A stretch of DNA of 64,000 bases, taken from the IMG/VR virus record IMGVR_UViG_3300050821_016647, positions 1 to 64,000 of that record; one strand, given 5' to 3'. Position numbers and translations under genes: made by a program. The DNA is from a virus. Positions within the stretch are counted from its first letter, which is position 1. Each line of letters begins with the position of its first letter. The notes under the pieces are model-generated. The model was not told the DNA's origin, did not search any database, and was given only the letters and a program-made list of their open reading frames with translations. This document shows, in pieces, positions 8,364 through 15,928 of this stretch.

Positions 8364-8561
8364 CTAGTTGAGATTTGGATCGGCCGGCCTCCTTTCCGCG
8401 TGCTCCGGTGCGCGTACCGTTATCAGCTCTGCGCCGATGACGTTTTGATGCCCGTTCGCGAGTAGGATCAAGCCTAGTTGCTTGAGCACGCGATCGATCG
8501 TTTCGTCGCCGGCCGGATCTTCGGCGTCGATTGAAATGATAGCTCGGACAATGCGCGTCAT
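8364..8561 (-). CDS. Small unknown protein (65 aa)
   Basis: ATG 8561 has the leader AGAAAGGTCAACCC directly upstream, nearly identical to that of the 6039-6707 gene. The protein begins MTRIVRAIISIDAEDPAGDE and has a ferredoxin-like beta-alpha pattern. No family recognised. Confidence 0.6.
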   Translation of the reverse strand: MTRIVRAIISIDAEDPAGDETIDRVLKQLGLILLANGHQNVIGAELITVRAPEHAERRPADPNLN

Positions 8562-8573
8562 GGGTTGACCTTT

Positions 8574-8825
8574 CTACCGGTGAATGGTGGCCGACTCGAC
8601 ACTAAGCCGGTCAACGTTTTTCGTGAGGTACCGTTTCGCCAATTCCCCCGCCTGCTCTCGCGTGTCGCAAACTCGCGACGTGTACATGACGGTACCGCTA
8701 CCGCGCGCAATCAAAAGCGCCTTGTACCGTGAGCGCTCGTGTCGCGTGTCTCCCTTTCTGCCCACTATGTCGATCGTGAGGAAACACGATATGACACGAG
8801 ACGACGGCGCTAGTGCTTCTCCCAT
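8574..8825 (-). CDS. Unknown protein (83 aa)
   Basis: Starting at ATG 8825, 16 bases inside the upstream gene, the frame encodes MGEALAPSSRVISCFLTIDI followed by an alpha/beta domain (YKALLIARGSGTVMYTSRVC). Longer in-frame starts are Arg-rich shadow sequence. Function unknown. Confidence 0.55.
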   Translation of the reverse strand: MGEALAPSSRVISCFLTIDIVGRKGDTRHERSRYKALLIARGSGTVMYTSRVCDTREQAGELAKRYLTKNVDRLSVESATIHR

Positions 8826-9142
8826 GTGTTCCCCCCGTCGTGCGAATGGTGGCCCCCCGCAATTGCCCGGGCGTTCACCTTTCGGCCGGACATGGCCTCC
8901 GCGCGTGCGACCGATTGACGTAGCGCCCAGGAATTGGACGCTGTGAGGGTACGGTAGGCGCACGCGTCGGAGACGTTGTCGCGGTCTTTCCACCCCGCGA
9001 ACGCGAGCGCACCGTTAGGCGCGATTGCAACCTTGACCCGTCCCGCGGTTAGCTCCGTCTCCAGACGCGCGAGCGCCTTTTTCACCTGATCGATTCGCTC
9101 CGAGAGCGATTGCCCCGGTTGACGCATTGATTCGCATGCCAT
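8810..9142 (-). CDS. Unknown protein (110 aa)
   Basis: ATG 9142 is preceded by GAAGGGACCAA, a leader shared with the genes starting at 10083 and 11739. The N-terminal third is an amphipathic helix (SERIDQVKKALARLETEL). The rest is mixed. No domain recognised. Confidence 0.6.
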   Translation of the reverse strand: MACESMRQPGQSLSERIDQVKKALARLETELTAGRVKVAIAPNGALAFAGWKDRDNVSDACAYRTLTASNSWALRQSVARAEAMSGRKVNARAIAGGHHSHDGGNTWEKH

Positions 9143-9175
9143 TGGCTTGGTCCCTTCGTTGAATCGTTACCCTTC

Positions 9176-9210
9176 CGACCCCTAGCCTAGCCTAAGCCGG
9201 CCAGGGGTCG
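9176..9210 (-). terminator. Hairpin after the 9223-10083 gene
   Basis: CGACCCCT and AGGGGTCG form a perfect 8-bp stem around a 19-base loop, 13 bases past the stop codon of the preceding gene. No T-tract follows, so it may be a weak or Rho-assisted terminator. Confidence 0.45.
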
Positions 9211-9222
9211 ACGGGTGACGCG

Positions 9223-10083
9223 CTAGACCGCGCTCGCGGCAAGCGTCTCGCCCGTGGGGGGCGTCTCGCCCGCGACGTCACCCGAGGGGGGCGCGGCCTC
9301 GACGACGGCCGGCGCTTCGCAGTCAAGCTCCGCGAAGCGCTGGACGTTCTCCACGGGGGCCTGTGCCTCGACGGCTGGCGTATCCAAGTCGAGGAAAGCG
9401 AAACGCGCCTTTTCGATCGCGCCGCGCTGGATATCTTGCAGCACGCTTGCCGCGTTTTCGCCCTTTTTCTCGATACGCTTGACGATGGTTCGCGCGGCCT
9501 TGCGCGCTTGCTCGACCGCATCGGAGACGCGGGCGATTTGCTCGTCGCCGAGCATGGCCGACATGTCCGCGGCGCGCGTCGCGGCCTCGCGGATTGCTTT
9601 CACGTCCATTTGCTCGATACCGCGTGACATCGCGTCCAGTAGCGCCGTCACTTCGGAGCCAATGGCGCGCGCGGCCTCCTCATCCGTCGAGGCAATGCGA
9701 CCCTTGATTGTGTAGATCGCGACGCGCGTGCACTTCGCGAGCGCGTTGTGCTCGTCGGCCAGTGCGTAAGCGCGCTTGATTGCCGCGTCCAAGTCGGCCT
9801 CACGGTCGACGGGGCAGAGCAGGCCGAAATTCGTATCGCTGCAAATGTCGCGGATTTCCTTGCACGCCTTGCCGCGCGCCTTGACGGCGCGATCGTGCTC
9901 TGCGGGGTCTTCGATGACTCGCGTGGTCTCCCATCGGGTGACCTCGCGGCGCGTCTCGCCGATTGCGTCGCCCGCGACCCCATCGGCCGGCGCGTCGAGG
10001 TCAACGCGCTTGTACTGAACGCCCCCCGAAACGGTAGAGGAGAGCGCGACGAGTAGGCCCGGACGGATGATTGACGTTCTCAT
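9223..10083 (-). CDS. Helical acidic unknown protein (286 aa)
   Basis: This is the only gene between a strong promoter and a hairpin, so it forms its own transcription unit. Most of the protein is predicted helical, with a long stretch (about 100-230) rich in Ala, Arg, Asp and Glu, then an acidic Pro/Ala/Val tail. The start ATG 10083 has the GAAGGGACCAA leader. A monocistronic unit with a near-consensus promoter suggests high expression. No family recognised. Confidence 0.65.
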   Translation of the reverse strand: MRTSIIRPGLLVALSSTVSGGVQYKRVDLDAPADGVAGDAIGETRREVTRWETTRVIEDPAEHDRAVKARGKACKEIRDICSDTNFGLLCPVDREADLDAAIKRAYALADEHNALAKCTRVAIYTIKGRIASTDEEAARAIGSEVTALLDAMSRGIEQMDVKAIREAATRAADMSAMLGDEQIARVSDAVEQARKAARTIVKRIEKKGENAASVLQDIQRGAIEKARFAFLDLDTPAVEAQAPVENVQRFAELDCEAPAVVEAAPPSGDVAGETPPTGETLAASAV

Positions 10084-10127
10084 GGTGATTGGTCCCTTCT
10101 GAAAATGGTTTTCCCGGTGTCTCGCGC

Positions 10128-10155
10128 ATGATACGCACGCGCGGGTGATTGTCAA
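10128..10155 (-). promoter_or_regulatory. Near-consensus sigma70 promoter
   Basis: TTGACA (10150-10155), 16-base spacer and TATCAT (10128-10133) on the minus strand, followed by GCGCGAGACA. It is the best promoter match in the window and drives the 286-residue gene. Flanks match the boxes at 6762 and 11813. Confidence 0.85.
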
Positions 10156-10167
10156 CTTCTCTTTCCC

Positions 10168-11739
10168 TCAGATATCAAATCGCGCGTCGGCGGTAGCGGT
10201 CTCTGGCGTCGACGCGGGACGAGCGCGGCCTTTGGCCCATGCCCTGAGATTTTCGATCTTGTCCGCGCTCGTCTTTGAGAGCGGTACGACCGCGCGCGCC
10301 GCGTTCAGAAGATCGGCCGTCGTGATTGCACGCTCCCCATCGCTGAACGCTACCAGCATCGCGCTCGGGACCAGTGACGCGATTTCGGCGCCGACGAATC
10401 CCGCGCAAGCGCTCGCCACGGTCGCCGCGTCGACGGTTGACGGGTCGCGCCCATACTGGACCATGGCCGCATTGACTACCTCGACGCGTTCGCGCTGCGT
10501 AGGTAGGTCAATGAACCAAATGTCATCGAATCGGCCTTTGCGTAGCATCTCCGGAGGGAGTGAGCGCACGTCGTTTGCAGTGGCCAAGACGAAGACTTCC
10601 GAGCGCTTCTCTTGCATCCAAGAGAGGAAAGCGCCCAGACGATCGGCGGAGACTCCCCCATCGGCGCCAGCTGGCCCCGCATTGAACATTTTTTCGACCT
10701 CGTCCAGCCAAAGCACGCACCGGCCGACCGCGTCCACGGTCTGGAAAAGACGGCGGATCGTCTTCTCACTATCGCCTACGAATTTCCCGGCGGTAGCGTT
10801 TAGGTCGCCGCGCAGCAAGGGGCACCCGAGCGCCGCCGCTACGCATTTCGCGAACAGGCTTTTGCCGGTACCAGGCGGGCCGACGAGCACGTACCCCTTA
10901 GGGCACGTGAGACCGTAAGCGCGTGCTCGGGGTCCGTAGGCGCCTCCAAGCAAGCGCGTTGCCTCTTTGAGCAAGTCTCCCCCGCCCATCGCCGCGAGGC
11001 CGCGTGCGTCGACGTCAAACCATTCGAGGCCGGCAATGCCGTTGACGATCCGCTTTTTCTCGTTGGCGACGATCGCCGCGTCAATCGACTTGCTAGTTAC
11101 CAGTGACTTGGCGTAGCAATTTTTGGCGCCTTGGATCGTCAAGCCGAGAGCCGCGCCAATCGCGGCCTCGCGAGCGCCATTCGTCGGCGCCATGTTCGGG
11201 TAAAGCTCCGTGATTGCGTCCAGCGTCGCCGCGATTTCGGCGCGATCCGGGAGAGGGTAGTCGATGCACGTGGCGTTACCCTGCAATTCGGGCGGTACGT
11301 CACTGGAGTACGTCAAAACCACCATGGCGCGCATCTCCGCGCGCGGCGCGGATTCGAGCTTGCGGGCGAGATTCTTTAGTTTGCGCTGCGTTGTGGGATC
11401 CTTGACCCACACGTGCCAATCGCGGAGCACGTACAGGGCTCGTGTGGGCGTCGACGCGATGAAATCGAGCGCTCGCGAGGGGTCTTGTGCGTTCTCCAGC
11501 ACTTCCCCCGTGGCGCTCGTGATACCCTGATCGCAGTCAACGAACCGCACCTCGTACGTGGCGCTCGCCCCCGCCTCGACTAGCGCGGCCTCGACGCGTG
11601 ACTCTTCTCCCGTTGTGATCCACAGGAGCGTATTTCGGGCTTTCAGTAGCGCGGTAATTTCCGCGGCGACGATCGCCCCCCTTGTCTTCGTGACGAGCGC
11701 GGGAATATCCGCGGCTCGGGTGGTGCCTTGCGTGTTCAT
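10168..11739 (-). CDS. Ycf46-like AAA+ ATPase (523 aa)
   Basis: The N-terminal domain (about 20-180) and C-terminal AAA+ module match the Ycf46 type seen in cyanobacteria, plastids and large phages. Visible motifs are PKGYVLVGPPGTGKS (Walker A 287-294), KFVGDSEKTIRR, CVLWLDEVEK (Walker B about 341-350), LSWMQEKRSEVFVLATAND (sensor 1) and LRKGRFDDIWFIDLP with the arginine finger. The family remodels unknown protein complexes. It sits beside the candidate origin and has its own promoter, so a replication or maintenance role is possible, by inference. Confidence 0.85.
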   Translation of the reverse strand: MNTQGTTRAADIPALVTKTRGAIVAAEITALLKARNTLLWITTGEESRVEAALVEAGASATYEVRFVDCDQGITSATGEVLENAQDPSRALDFIASTPTRALYVLRDWHVWVKDPTTQRKLKNLARKLESAPRAEMRAMVVLTYSSDVPPELQGNATCIDYPLPDRAEIAATLDAITELYPNMAPTNGAREAAIGAALGLTIQGAKNCYAKSLVTSKSIDAAIVANEKKRIVNGIAGLEWFDVDARGLAAMGGGDLLKEATRLLGGAYGPRARAYGLTCPKGYVLVGPPGTGKSLFAKCVAAALGCPLLRGDLNATAGKFVGDSEKTIRRLFQTVDAVGRCVLWLDEVEKMFNAGPAGADGGVSADRLGAFLSWMQEKRSEVFVLATANDVRSLPPEMLRKGRFDDIWFIDLPTQRERVEVVNAAMVQYGRDPSTVDAATVASACAGFVGAEIASLVPSAMLVAFSDGERAITTADLLNAARAVVPLSKTSADKIENLRAWAKGRARPASTPETATADARFDI

Positions 11740-11812
11740 CGTTGGTCCCTTCCGCGCCCAGCGGGCGCTTTCGATGGGGCTCCGCGCCCACGGGGAAGCT
11801 TGTGTCTCGCGC

Positions 11813-11840
11813 ATGATACGCGCAAGGGGGGTCTGCAAAC
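11813..11840 (-). promoter_or_regulatory. Promoter of the Ycf46-like gene (weak -35)
   Basis: TATCAT (11813-11818) with the shared GCG...GCGCGAGACA flanks. A -35 at the 16-base spacing reads GTTTGC, a poor match. Start codon is about 75 bases downstream with a GAAGGGACCAA leader. Confidence 0.6.
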
Positions 11841-11867
11841 GGGTGACACGGCTCGGGACGGGGCTTG

Positions 11868-11901
11868 TGGGCGTATCATGCGCGACACTACAAGCCCACA
11901 A
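11868..11901 (+). promoter_or_regulatory. Rightward copy of the promoter box inside an inverted repeat
   Basis: GCGTATCATGCGCGACAC on the plus strand matches the leftward boxes. It is flanked by TTGTGGGC and GCCCACAA, an 8-bp inverted repeat. No good -35 is visible. It could be an activator-dependent promoter reading into the candidate origin, or an operator. Confidence 0.45.
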
Positions 11902-11912
11902 ATGACCATGCG

Positions 11913-11921
11913 TTATCCACA
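11913..11921 (+). promoter_or_regulatory. DnaA box TTATCCACA
   Basis: A perfect match to the bacterial DnaA consensus on the plus strand, within the non-coding gap. Confidence 0.65.
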
Positions 11922-12132
11922 ATGTGACGTAGTGTCGTGACCCTACGTCCACATGGCGCGACCGCGGAGCCGTACCCTCGGCGGTACCGTCCGCGGAGCC
12001 CCGCACGGCTCCCACAAGGGCCCTCCGACGCGTGGATCGTGGCTCCCACGGTACCAGGGTCGACCGCGCCGCGCGTGGCTTGTGGGCGCCCGCTGGGCGC
12101 GCGTCGACGGCGCGCGGTCGACCTAGGCCGCT

Positions 12133-12141
12133 TGTGGATAA
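12133..12141 (-). promoter_or_regulatory. DnaA box TTATCCACA (inverted)
   Basis: TGTGGATAA on the plus strand is a perfect DnaA box on the minus strand, 212 bases from the first and in opposite orientation. Confidence 0.65.
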
Positions 12142-12286
12142 CTTGCCAGCGTAACGGCTTGAATTTGTGGCCCTATGTGGCGGTACGTGGCGCTACTTGT
12201 GGCGCTCGTCCAGCTTGCGGCCCTCTACTTGTGGAGCGCGTGTGGCGCGCGGCCGGCGAGGGTCCGGCGCGGCGCTGGAGCTTCCT

Positions 12287-12360
12287 GGAGCTGTTCGATA
12301 GGCTCGTGGATAGCTCTGGAGCTATTCGATAGGCTATTCAACAGCTTGTGGAGCTGTTCG
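12287..12360 (+). repeat. Iteron-like direct repeats
   Basis: GGAGCTGTTCGATAGGCT (12287-12304) recurs with one change at 12318-12335 and partly at 12350-12360, giving a period of 31-32 bases. TAGCTC words continue to about 12400. The roughly three-turn spacing suits binding of an initiator on one DNA face. Confidence 0.55.
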
Positions 12361-12430
12361 CCGGGTCACCACGGTCCGCGATAGCTCGCCTGGATAGCTC
12401 AGCGGGCTGTTTCTGCGCGCGGGCCCTCTT

Positions 12431-12670
12431 CTACTCGACGTGTGGGTCGCCCCAGCTTCGGGGAACCACGGGTACACCGTCGAATGGGCTCGAAACAGCT
12501 CCGCGGCGGGCTCCAGGCGCCTCGGAAACGGCCGATCGCCGCTCGGGATACCTCCCGGCGCGGAGCTTCTGCCGGTCGGTCTTGGAGAGGCGCGCGTAAC
12601 AGGCGCCGCAGCTCTCGGGGTTTCCGCAGCCGGGGCACGGTGGAATGCGGACTGGGTAGGGCTTTTTCAT
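12431..12670 (-). CDS. Small cysteine-rich unknown protein (79 aa)
   Basis: The first 45 residues contain CPGCGNPESCGACYARL, a likely zinc-binding knuckle, and a basic helix (KTDRQKLRAGRYPE). The second half is Pro/Ser-rich and may be less constrained. It is the last gene of the recombinase operon before the candidate origin. Confidence 0.55.
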   Translation of the reverse strand: MKKPYPVRIPPCPGCGNPESCGACYARLSKTDRQKLRAGRYPERRSAVSEAPGARRGAVSSPFDGVPVVPRSWGDPHVE

Positions 12671-12683
12671 AGAGATTTCGACC

Positions 12684-13205
12684 TCATGCAGTGGGTTTCG
12701 ATAGCTCGCATACCACCTCTTCGCGGAGCAGTCCTCTCAGGCCGACCTGAACGGCGCAGCTTTCGTGGACGTGGACGAGCTGTCCCGCTGCTTTCTCGAA
12801 CACTCGGCGCTTCCGCCTACGGAAACGGTGCGTGCAGATCCAGCAAACACCCAGATCGTTTCGCCGTTCGAGCAGTGAGGTTGCCGGAGGGAGCCACGGT
12901 CCGTACGTGAGACCCTCGTATAGCTCTACAATTCCAAGTATTTCAGCCGGCGGTCGGAGCCGGTATGGTTCAAAACCTGGGTTCCCGCGACCTTCACAGC
13001 CGTTGCAGCTCATGCAAAGCAGTCCGCGAATCAGTCCGGTGACGTGATCGTGGTCGACGACTAGCGCATCACTCCGGAAGCACCCGCACGCGGCGCACCT
13101 TCCGGCTTGCCACGCCTGAAGAGCTTCGATTCCTCGGACAAATCGCAGAGGTAGCTCGGGAACGGGCCAGGATAGGTACGCGAGCGGTTTTAGTTCGCCC
13201 CTCAC
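12684..13205 (-). CDS. Endonuclease VII-type HNH nuclease
   Basis: The 173-residue protein has the recombination endonuclease VII signature: C37-x2-C40, then VVDHDHVTGLIRGLLC (His-Asp motif at 51-54) and CMSCN (C64, C67), forming a zinc-structured HNH fold. T4 endonuclease VII resolves Holliday junctions and branched DNA before packaging. A second cysteine cluster (CWICTHRF, then a basic run) lies C-terminally. The gene overlaps the recombinase stop by ATGA. Confidence 0.8.
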   Translation of the reverse strand: MRGELKPLAYLSWPVPELPLRFVRGIEALQAWQAGRCAACGCFRSDALVVDHDHVTGLIRGLLCMSCNGCEGRGNPGFEPYRLRPPAEILGIVELYEGLTYGPWLPPATSLLERRNDLGVCWICTHRFRRRKRRVFEKAAGQLVHVHESCAVQVGLRGLLREEVVCELSKPTA

Positions 13206-14164
13206 GCAAGCCCCGTTGACGAGTTGTCGTCGAACAGCGTCGCGTTCCGGTAGTAACCACGCACGATAGCAACGTTTTTCCAGCGACCTTGGCGCATGAT
13301 AGCTGCCTCGCTCTTCCCTTTCTGGCTGGCGATCGTCGCATGACCCGAGCGGAGGGAGTGCCCAGCGAAGTCGGCTTTGATTCCGGCCGCTTTCGCGGTC
13401 TTTTGCACAATTTCAGCGACGGCCGCAGGTGAAAGACGGGCTCCCCAGCGGTTCCGGAAGATCGGGCCCTCCACGATGCCGCTCTCGTCGAGGTGTGCAC
13501 GCATTGCGCGCACCGGACAGAGCTTCGGATCGGACATGTACGAGACGCCGACCCACTCCCCTTTGCCCTCCTGGTCGGTCTTCGAGCTCTTGACCCAGAT
13601 CTCGAGCCCCTTGGTCACGAAGCGCACGTGGGCGTAGTCGAACGCGGCGATTTCAGAGCGCCGAAAAGCTCCAAATAGTCCAACGAGTAGGATAGCTCGG
13701 TCCCGAGCGCTCTTGGTGACCGGGATCATGGCGCTGATCATGTCGAGCGTGATGGCTTGCTTCTTCGTCTGAGCGACCTTCAGGTCTCGGCGAATGGATT
13801 TCATCGCCTTTTTCACCTCGGGCGGGATGAACCACTCGAGTCCAGCGTCGCGATGGTAGTAGGCGACGGCGGAAATCACGCGCGTGATGCAGGCGACCTT
13901 CGGACGCCGCTCTCGCCCGTTGGCGTCGTGTGTCGAGCGAGCCAAATGGACGAGGTATCTCGCAATTGCCCGAGGATCGCTCGGCAACAGACGGAGCCTT
14001 CGGGAGCCCATCCAGCTGCTGAACTCCTTCCAGTCGGACGCGTACGCGCGGAGCGTGGTGTCTGCGAGCTTCCCCTTCTCCTCGATGTACTCGCGCGTCT
14101 CCTCGCCCATGACGGCGAGCTGAGCGGTCAGAGATGTAGGTACGAGGGCTGTTTCGGATGCCAT
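13202..14164 (-). CDS. Tyrosine recombinase/integrase
   Basis: This 320-residue protein carries an N-terminal SAM-like core-binding domain (about 10-120) and a catalytic domain with the expected residues: Arg in FGAFRRSEI (about 168), HSLR (269-272), the GRW position (292-294) and the tyrosine in VRGYYRN (304-305). It could integrate the element, resolve dimers or invert DNA. No att site could be identified. A promoter lies directly upstream. Confidence 0.9.
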   Translation of the reverse strand: MASETALVPTSLTAQLAVMGEETREYIEEKGKLADTTLRAYASDWKEFSSWMGSRRLRLLPSDPRAIARYLVHLARSTHDANGRERRPKVACITRVISAVAYYHRDAGLEWFIPPEVKKAMKSIRRDLKVAQTKKQAITLDMISAMIPVTKSARDRAILLVGLFGAFRRSEIAAFDYAHVRFVTKGLEIWVKSSKTDQEGKGEWVGVSYMSDPKLCPVRAMRAHLDESGIVEGPIFRNRWGARLSPAAVAEIVQKTAKAAGIKADFAGHSLRSGHATIASQKGKSEAAIMRQGRWKNVAIVRGYYRNATLFDDNSSTGLA

Positions 14165-14173
14165 GATAAGTGT

Positions 14174-14202
14174 TTGTTATCGCGGCGAGCGGAGCCTGGC
14201 AA
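14174..14202 (-). promoter_or_regulatory. Candidate recombinase promoter
   Basis: TTGCCA (14197-14202), 17-base spacer and TAACAA (14174-14179) on the minus strand lie just before the recombinase ATG. The leader would be only a few bases, so the transcript may be nearly leaderless. Confidence 0.45.
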
Positions 14203-14327
14203 GAGGTCTCGACCGGCGGGCCCCGCGGCGCGTCTCGCACGCGATCAGGCCCCTCCTTCGCGCTCCTCCCATCGAACAGGTGCTTTCGCACGCACGAGAC
14301 GCGTCGAAGCGCGCTAAGCTCGCCCTC

Positions 14328-14765
14328 GTGCCCCGGAGCCGTCGGAATCCCGCAAGTCGGTACCTACACTCGTGTCCTGGGTGCGATCGGCCTGCTGGTA
14401 CAGGTCATCGCCCCGAGTGCCCGAATCGTCCCATGACCGATCCTGACTTTCGTCAGCAGTACGGTCAGCTTCCGGAGTACGAAGAGACGCCTAGACGCTC
14501 GGTGCCGTCTCGAAAGCGACGAAAAAGCCGTCGCAACCCCCGCTCTCACGAGCTGTTCGACTACAGCTCCCGCATCGCCGTCGGTGGAAGCTCGCTCTCC
14601 CCCTGGGAAGCCACTGCGGCCGTCGCCGGAGTCACCGTCGTCCTGGCCGTGCTCGCGTACTGGAGCATCAAATCGTCCGTCGCGGCCGTCGCGCCGGTAG
14701 CGCCGGTGCCTGTTTCGCCGCCGGTGCAGCCCGTGCCGGTGCCCCCGAACAGCCCAGGGTACTGA
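14328..14765 (+). CDS. Single-span membrane protein with NP motif
   Basis: From a GTG start the protein has 145 residues. A cysteine cluster (SCPGCDRPAGTGHRPECP) is followed by a basic segment SRKRRKSRRNPRS, a membrane helix (ATAAVAGVTVVLAVLAYW) and a Pro/Val-rich tail. It resembles the NP-motif membrane family at 18-22 kb. A shorter form from ATG 14433 (110 aa) is possible; neither start has a clear ribosome site. First gene of the short rightward operon. Confidence 0.6.
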   Translation: MPRSRRNPASRYLHSCPGCDRPAGTGHRPECPNRPMTDPDFRQQYGQLPEYEETPRRSVPSRKRRKSRRNPRSHELFDYSSRIAVGGSSLSPWEATAAVAGVTVVLAVLAYWSIKSSVAAVAPVAPVPVSPPVQPVPVPPNSPGY

Positions 14766-14935
14766 TGCTCGGCTCCACGCTCCAGTGGCTCGCCTGCAAC
14801 CCCAACGCGCCGCAGCTGCTCGTGGTCACGACGCTCTCCAACATGTCCCCTCCCGTGCCGCTTCCGCGTCGTGAGCGTCGCGCCGAGGCGGCTCGACGAC
14901 GTCGCGCGCGCCGGGGTGCTGAGCGCGCGACATGA
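14765..14935 (+). CDS. Small Arg-rich protein (56 aa)
   Basis: Its ATG overlaps the upstream stop as TGATG and its stop overlaps the next ATG. The first 30 residues are hydrophobic/neutral (MLGSTLQWLACNPNAPQLLV) and the rest is strongly Arg/Ala-rich, suggesting nucleic acid or membrane-surface binding. Supported only by coupling. Confidence 0.45.
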   Translation: MLGSTLQWLACNPNAPQLLVVTTLSNMSPPVPLPRRERRAEAARRRRARRGAERAT

Positions 14936-15081
14936 GGAACGTTTTTCGAAACGCGTGGGGGCTTCGGCGCGATCTGCTCTGGCTCGCAGGGAAAGCGCTA
15001 CGACGCGGCCGACTGCTTCGGTGGCTCCGTCGAGACCTTCTCCAGATCCTCGACGATGACTATCCGCCCGAAGGCGTGTAA
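14932..15081 (+). CDS. Small basic protein (49 aa)
   Basis: An ATGA-coupled ORF begins MRNVFRNAWGLRRDLLWLAG and ends with an acidic DDDYPPEGV tail. It looks like one amphipathic basic helix. No family recognised. Confidence 0.4.
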   Translation: MRNVFRNAWGLRRDLLWLAGKALRRGRLLRWLRRDLLQILDDDYPPEGV

Positions 15082-15090
15082 GCTTTCTCC

Positions 15091-15297
15091 ATGCGTACCC
15101 GACACCGCCACCGTTCGCAGGAAATCGCCTTCAACGCGAAGGTCAGTGAGTCGATCCAGAAGAACTACGGCGGCACCGGGACCCCCGCGGTCCTACTCGG
15201 CCGCTCGATCACGGCCGCGTTCACGTGCCTCGGGTCGCAGGCTCCGTTGCACGCGCGCTTCCTCGACAAGATCGCGACGGGCGGCGGTGGAGGCTGA
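15091..15297 (+). CDS. Small unknown protein (68 aa)
   Basis: A basic N-terminus (MRTRHRHRSQEIAF) precedes a neutral segment with a possible hydrophobic helix (GTPAVLLGRSITAAFTC) and a GGGGG end. Part of the rightward operon. Confidence 0.5.
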   Translation: MRTRHRHRSQEIAFNAKVSESIQKNYGGTGTPAVLLGRSITAAFTCLGSQAPLHARFLDKIATGGGGG

Positions 15298-15299
15298 AC

Positions 15300-15515
15300 A
15301 TGCACCACCATCGAAACAGGAAACAGGCGACGGAAGCTTTTCTCGCGCGAGCGAAGGCGTACGACGTTCTCCAGCGCACGTACGGAGACGCCAGTACACC
15401 CGTGCGATCCGCAAGGCAGGCCGCAGGAGCCACTCTGGTGGTCGGCTTTTCGCCGTACCCCGTTCAGGCCAACGTTCTCTTCCTCGGATCGCCGTTCGTC
15501 GTGGGCGGTTCCTGA
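15300..15515 (+). CDS. Small unknown protein (71 aa)
   Basis: The ORF begins with a His-rich stretch (MHHHRNRKQATEAFLARAKA) and ends in a hydrophobic segment (ATLVVGFSPYPVQANVLFLG). It follows the upstream stop by two bases. No family recognised. Confidence 0.5.
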   Translation: MHHHRNRKQATEAFLARAKAYDVLQRTYGDASTPVRSARQAAGATLVVGFSPYPVQANVLFLGSPFVVGGS

Positions 15516-15525
15516 ATCGTAGCCG

Positions 15526-15927
15526 ATGGACCGCGCAAAGCTCCGCGGCTGGGCACACGTCATCGGGTCGGTCGCGAGCGTCATCTTTGCCGCTGCGGCG
15601 TTCGTGACGGCGCTGAAGGGCAACAGCACCGCGCAGGCCGCGCACGACACGGCGACGCAGACGCACGAGGTCGTGAAGACCGCGTATGAAGAGCACGACA
15701 AGGCAATCGTGCAGAACCAGCAAGCGGTCGCGGTGACACACGAAGAGCTCGAAGCCCTTCGCACCTACGTCGACCAGCACCAGAACGTGCACGAGGCGAT
15801 CGTCACGCCGAAACCGAGCGCGGGAGAGGGTCGCGTCGTCGTGATGTCGATCGGCGCAGACGCAGGGCCCCCGAAGGTCGCGCCGCTTCCGCCTCCAGCC
15901 ATGTCGCGACCGTTCAACGCGCTCTGA
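15526..15927 (+). CDS. Membrane-anchored coiled-coil protein (133 aa)
   Basis: One N-terminal membrane helix (VIGSVASVIFAAAAFVTAL) is followed by a helical, Gln/Glu-rich stretch (about 35-95) and a Pro-rich end. The layout resembles i-spanin (Rz) or other phage lysis-region proteins, but no lysis cassette is evident, so this is only one possibility. Confidence 0.6.
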   Translation: MDRAKLRGWAHVIGSVASVIFAAAAFVTALKGNSTAQAAHDTATQTHEVVKTAYEEHDKAIVQNQQAVAVTHEELEALRTYVDQHQNVHEAIVTPKPSAGEGRVVVMSIGADAGPPKVAPLPPPAMSRPFNAL

Positions 15928-15928
15928 C

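Larger units (their letters stand above)
11740..12430. other. Candidate replication origin (non-coding region)
   Basis: This is the longest gap in the window without a convincing gene on either strand. It contains two perfect DnaA boxes in opposite orientation, short iteron-like direct repeats, many TGTGG and TAGCTC words, divergent promoter boxes and an inverted repeat. It is flanked by a Ycf46-like ATPase and by recombination nucleases. No AT-rich unwinding element stands out. Together these support an origin or partition region. Confidence 0.55.

Noticed and set aside
11937-12610. Plus-strand open frames of 60-150 codons in the origin gap
   Set aside because: Composition is Arg/Ser/Cys-rich and out of character, starts lack ribosome sites, and they span DnaA boxes and repeats.
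15526-15927. Rz/i-spanin assignment
   Set aside because: Topology fits, but no endolysin, holin or o-spanin partner is visible, so a lysis role was not asserted.
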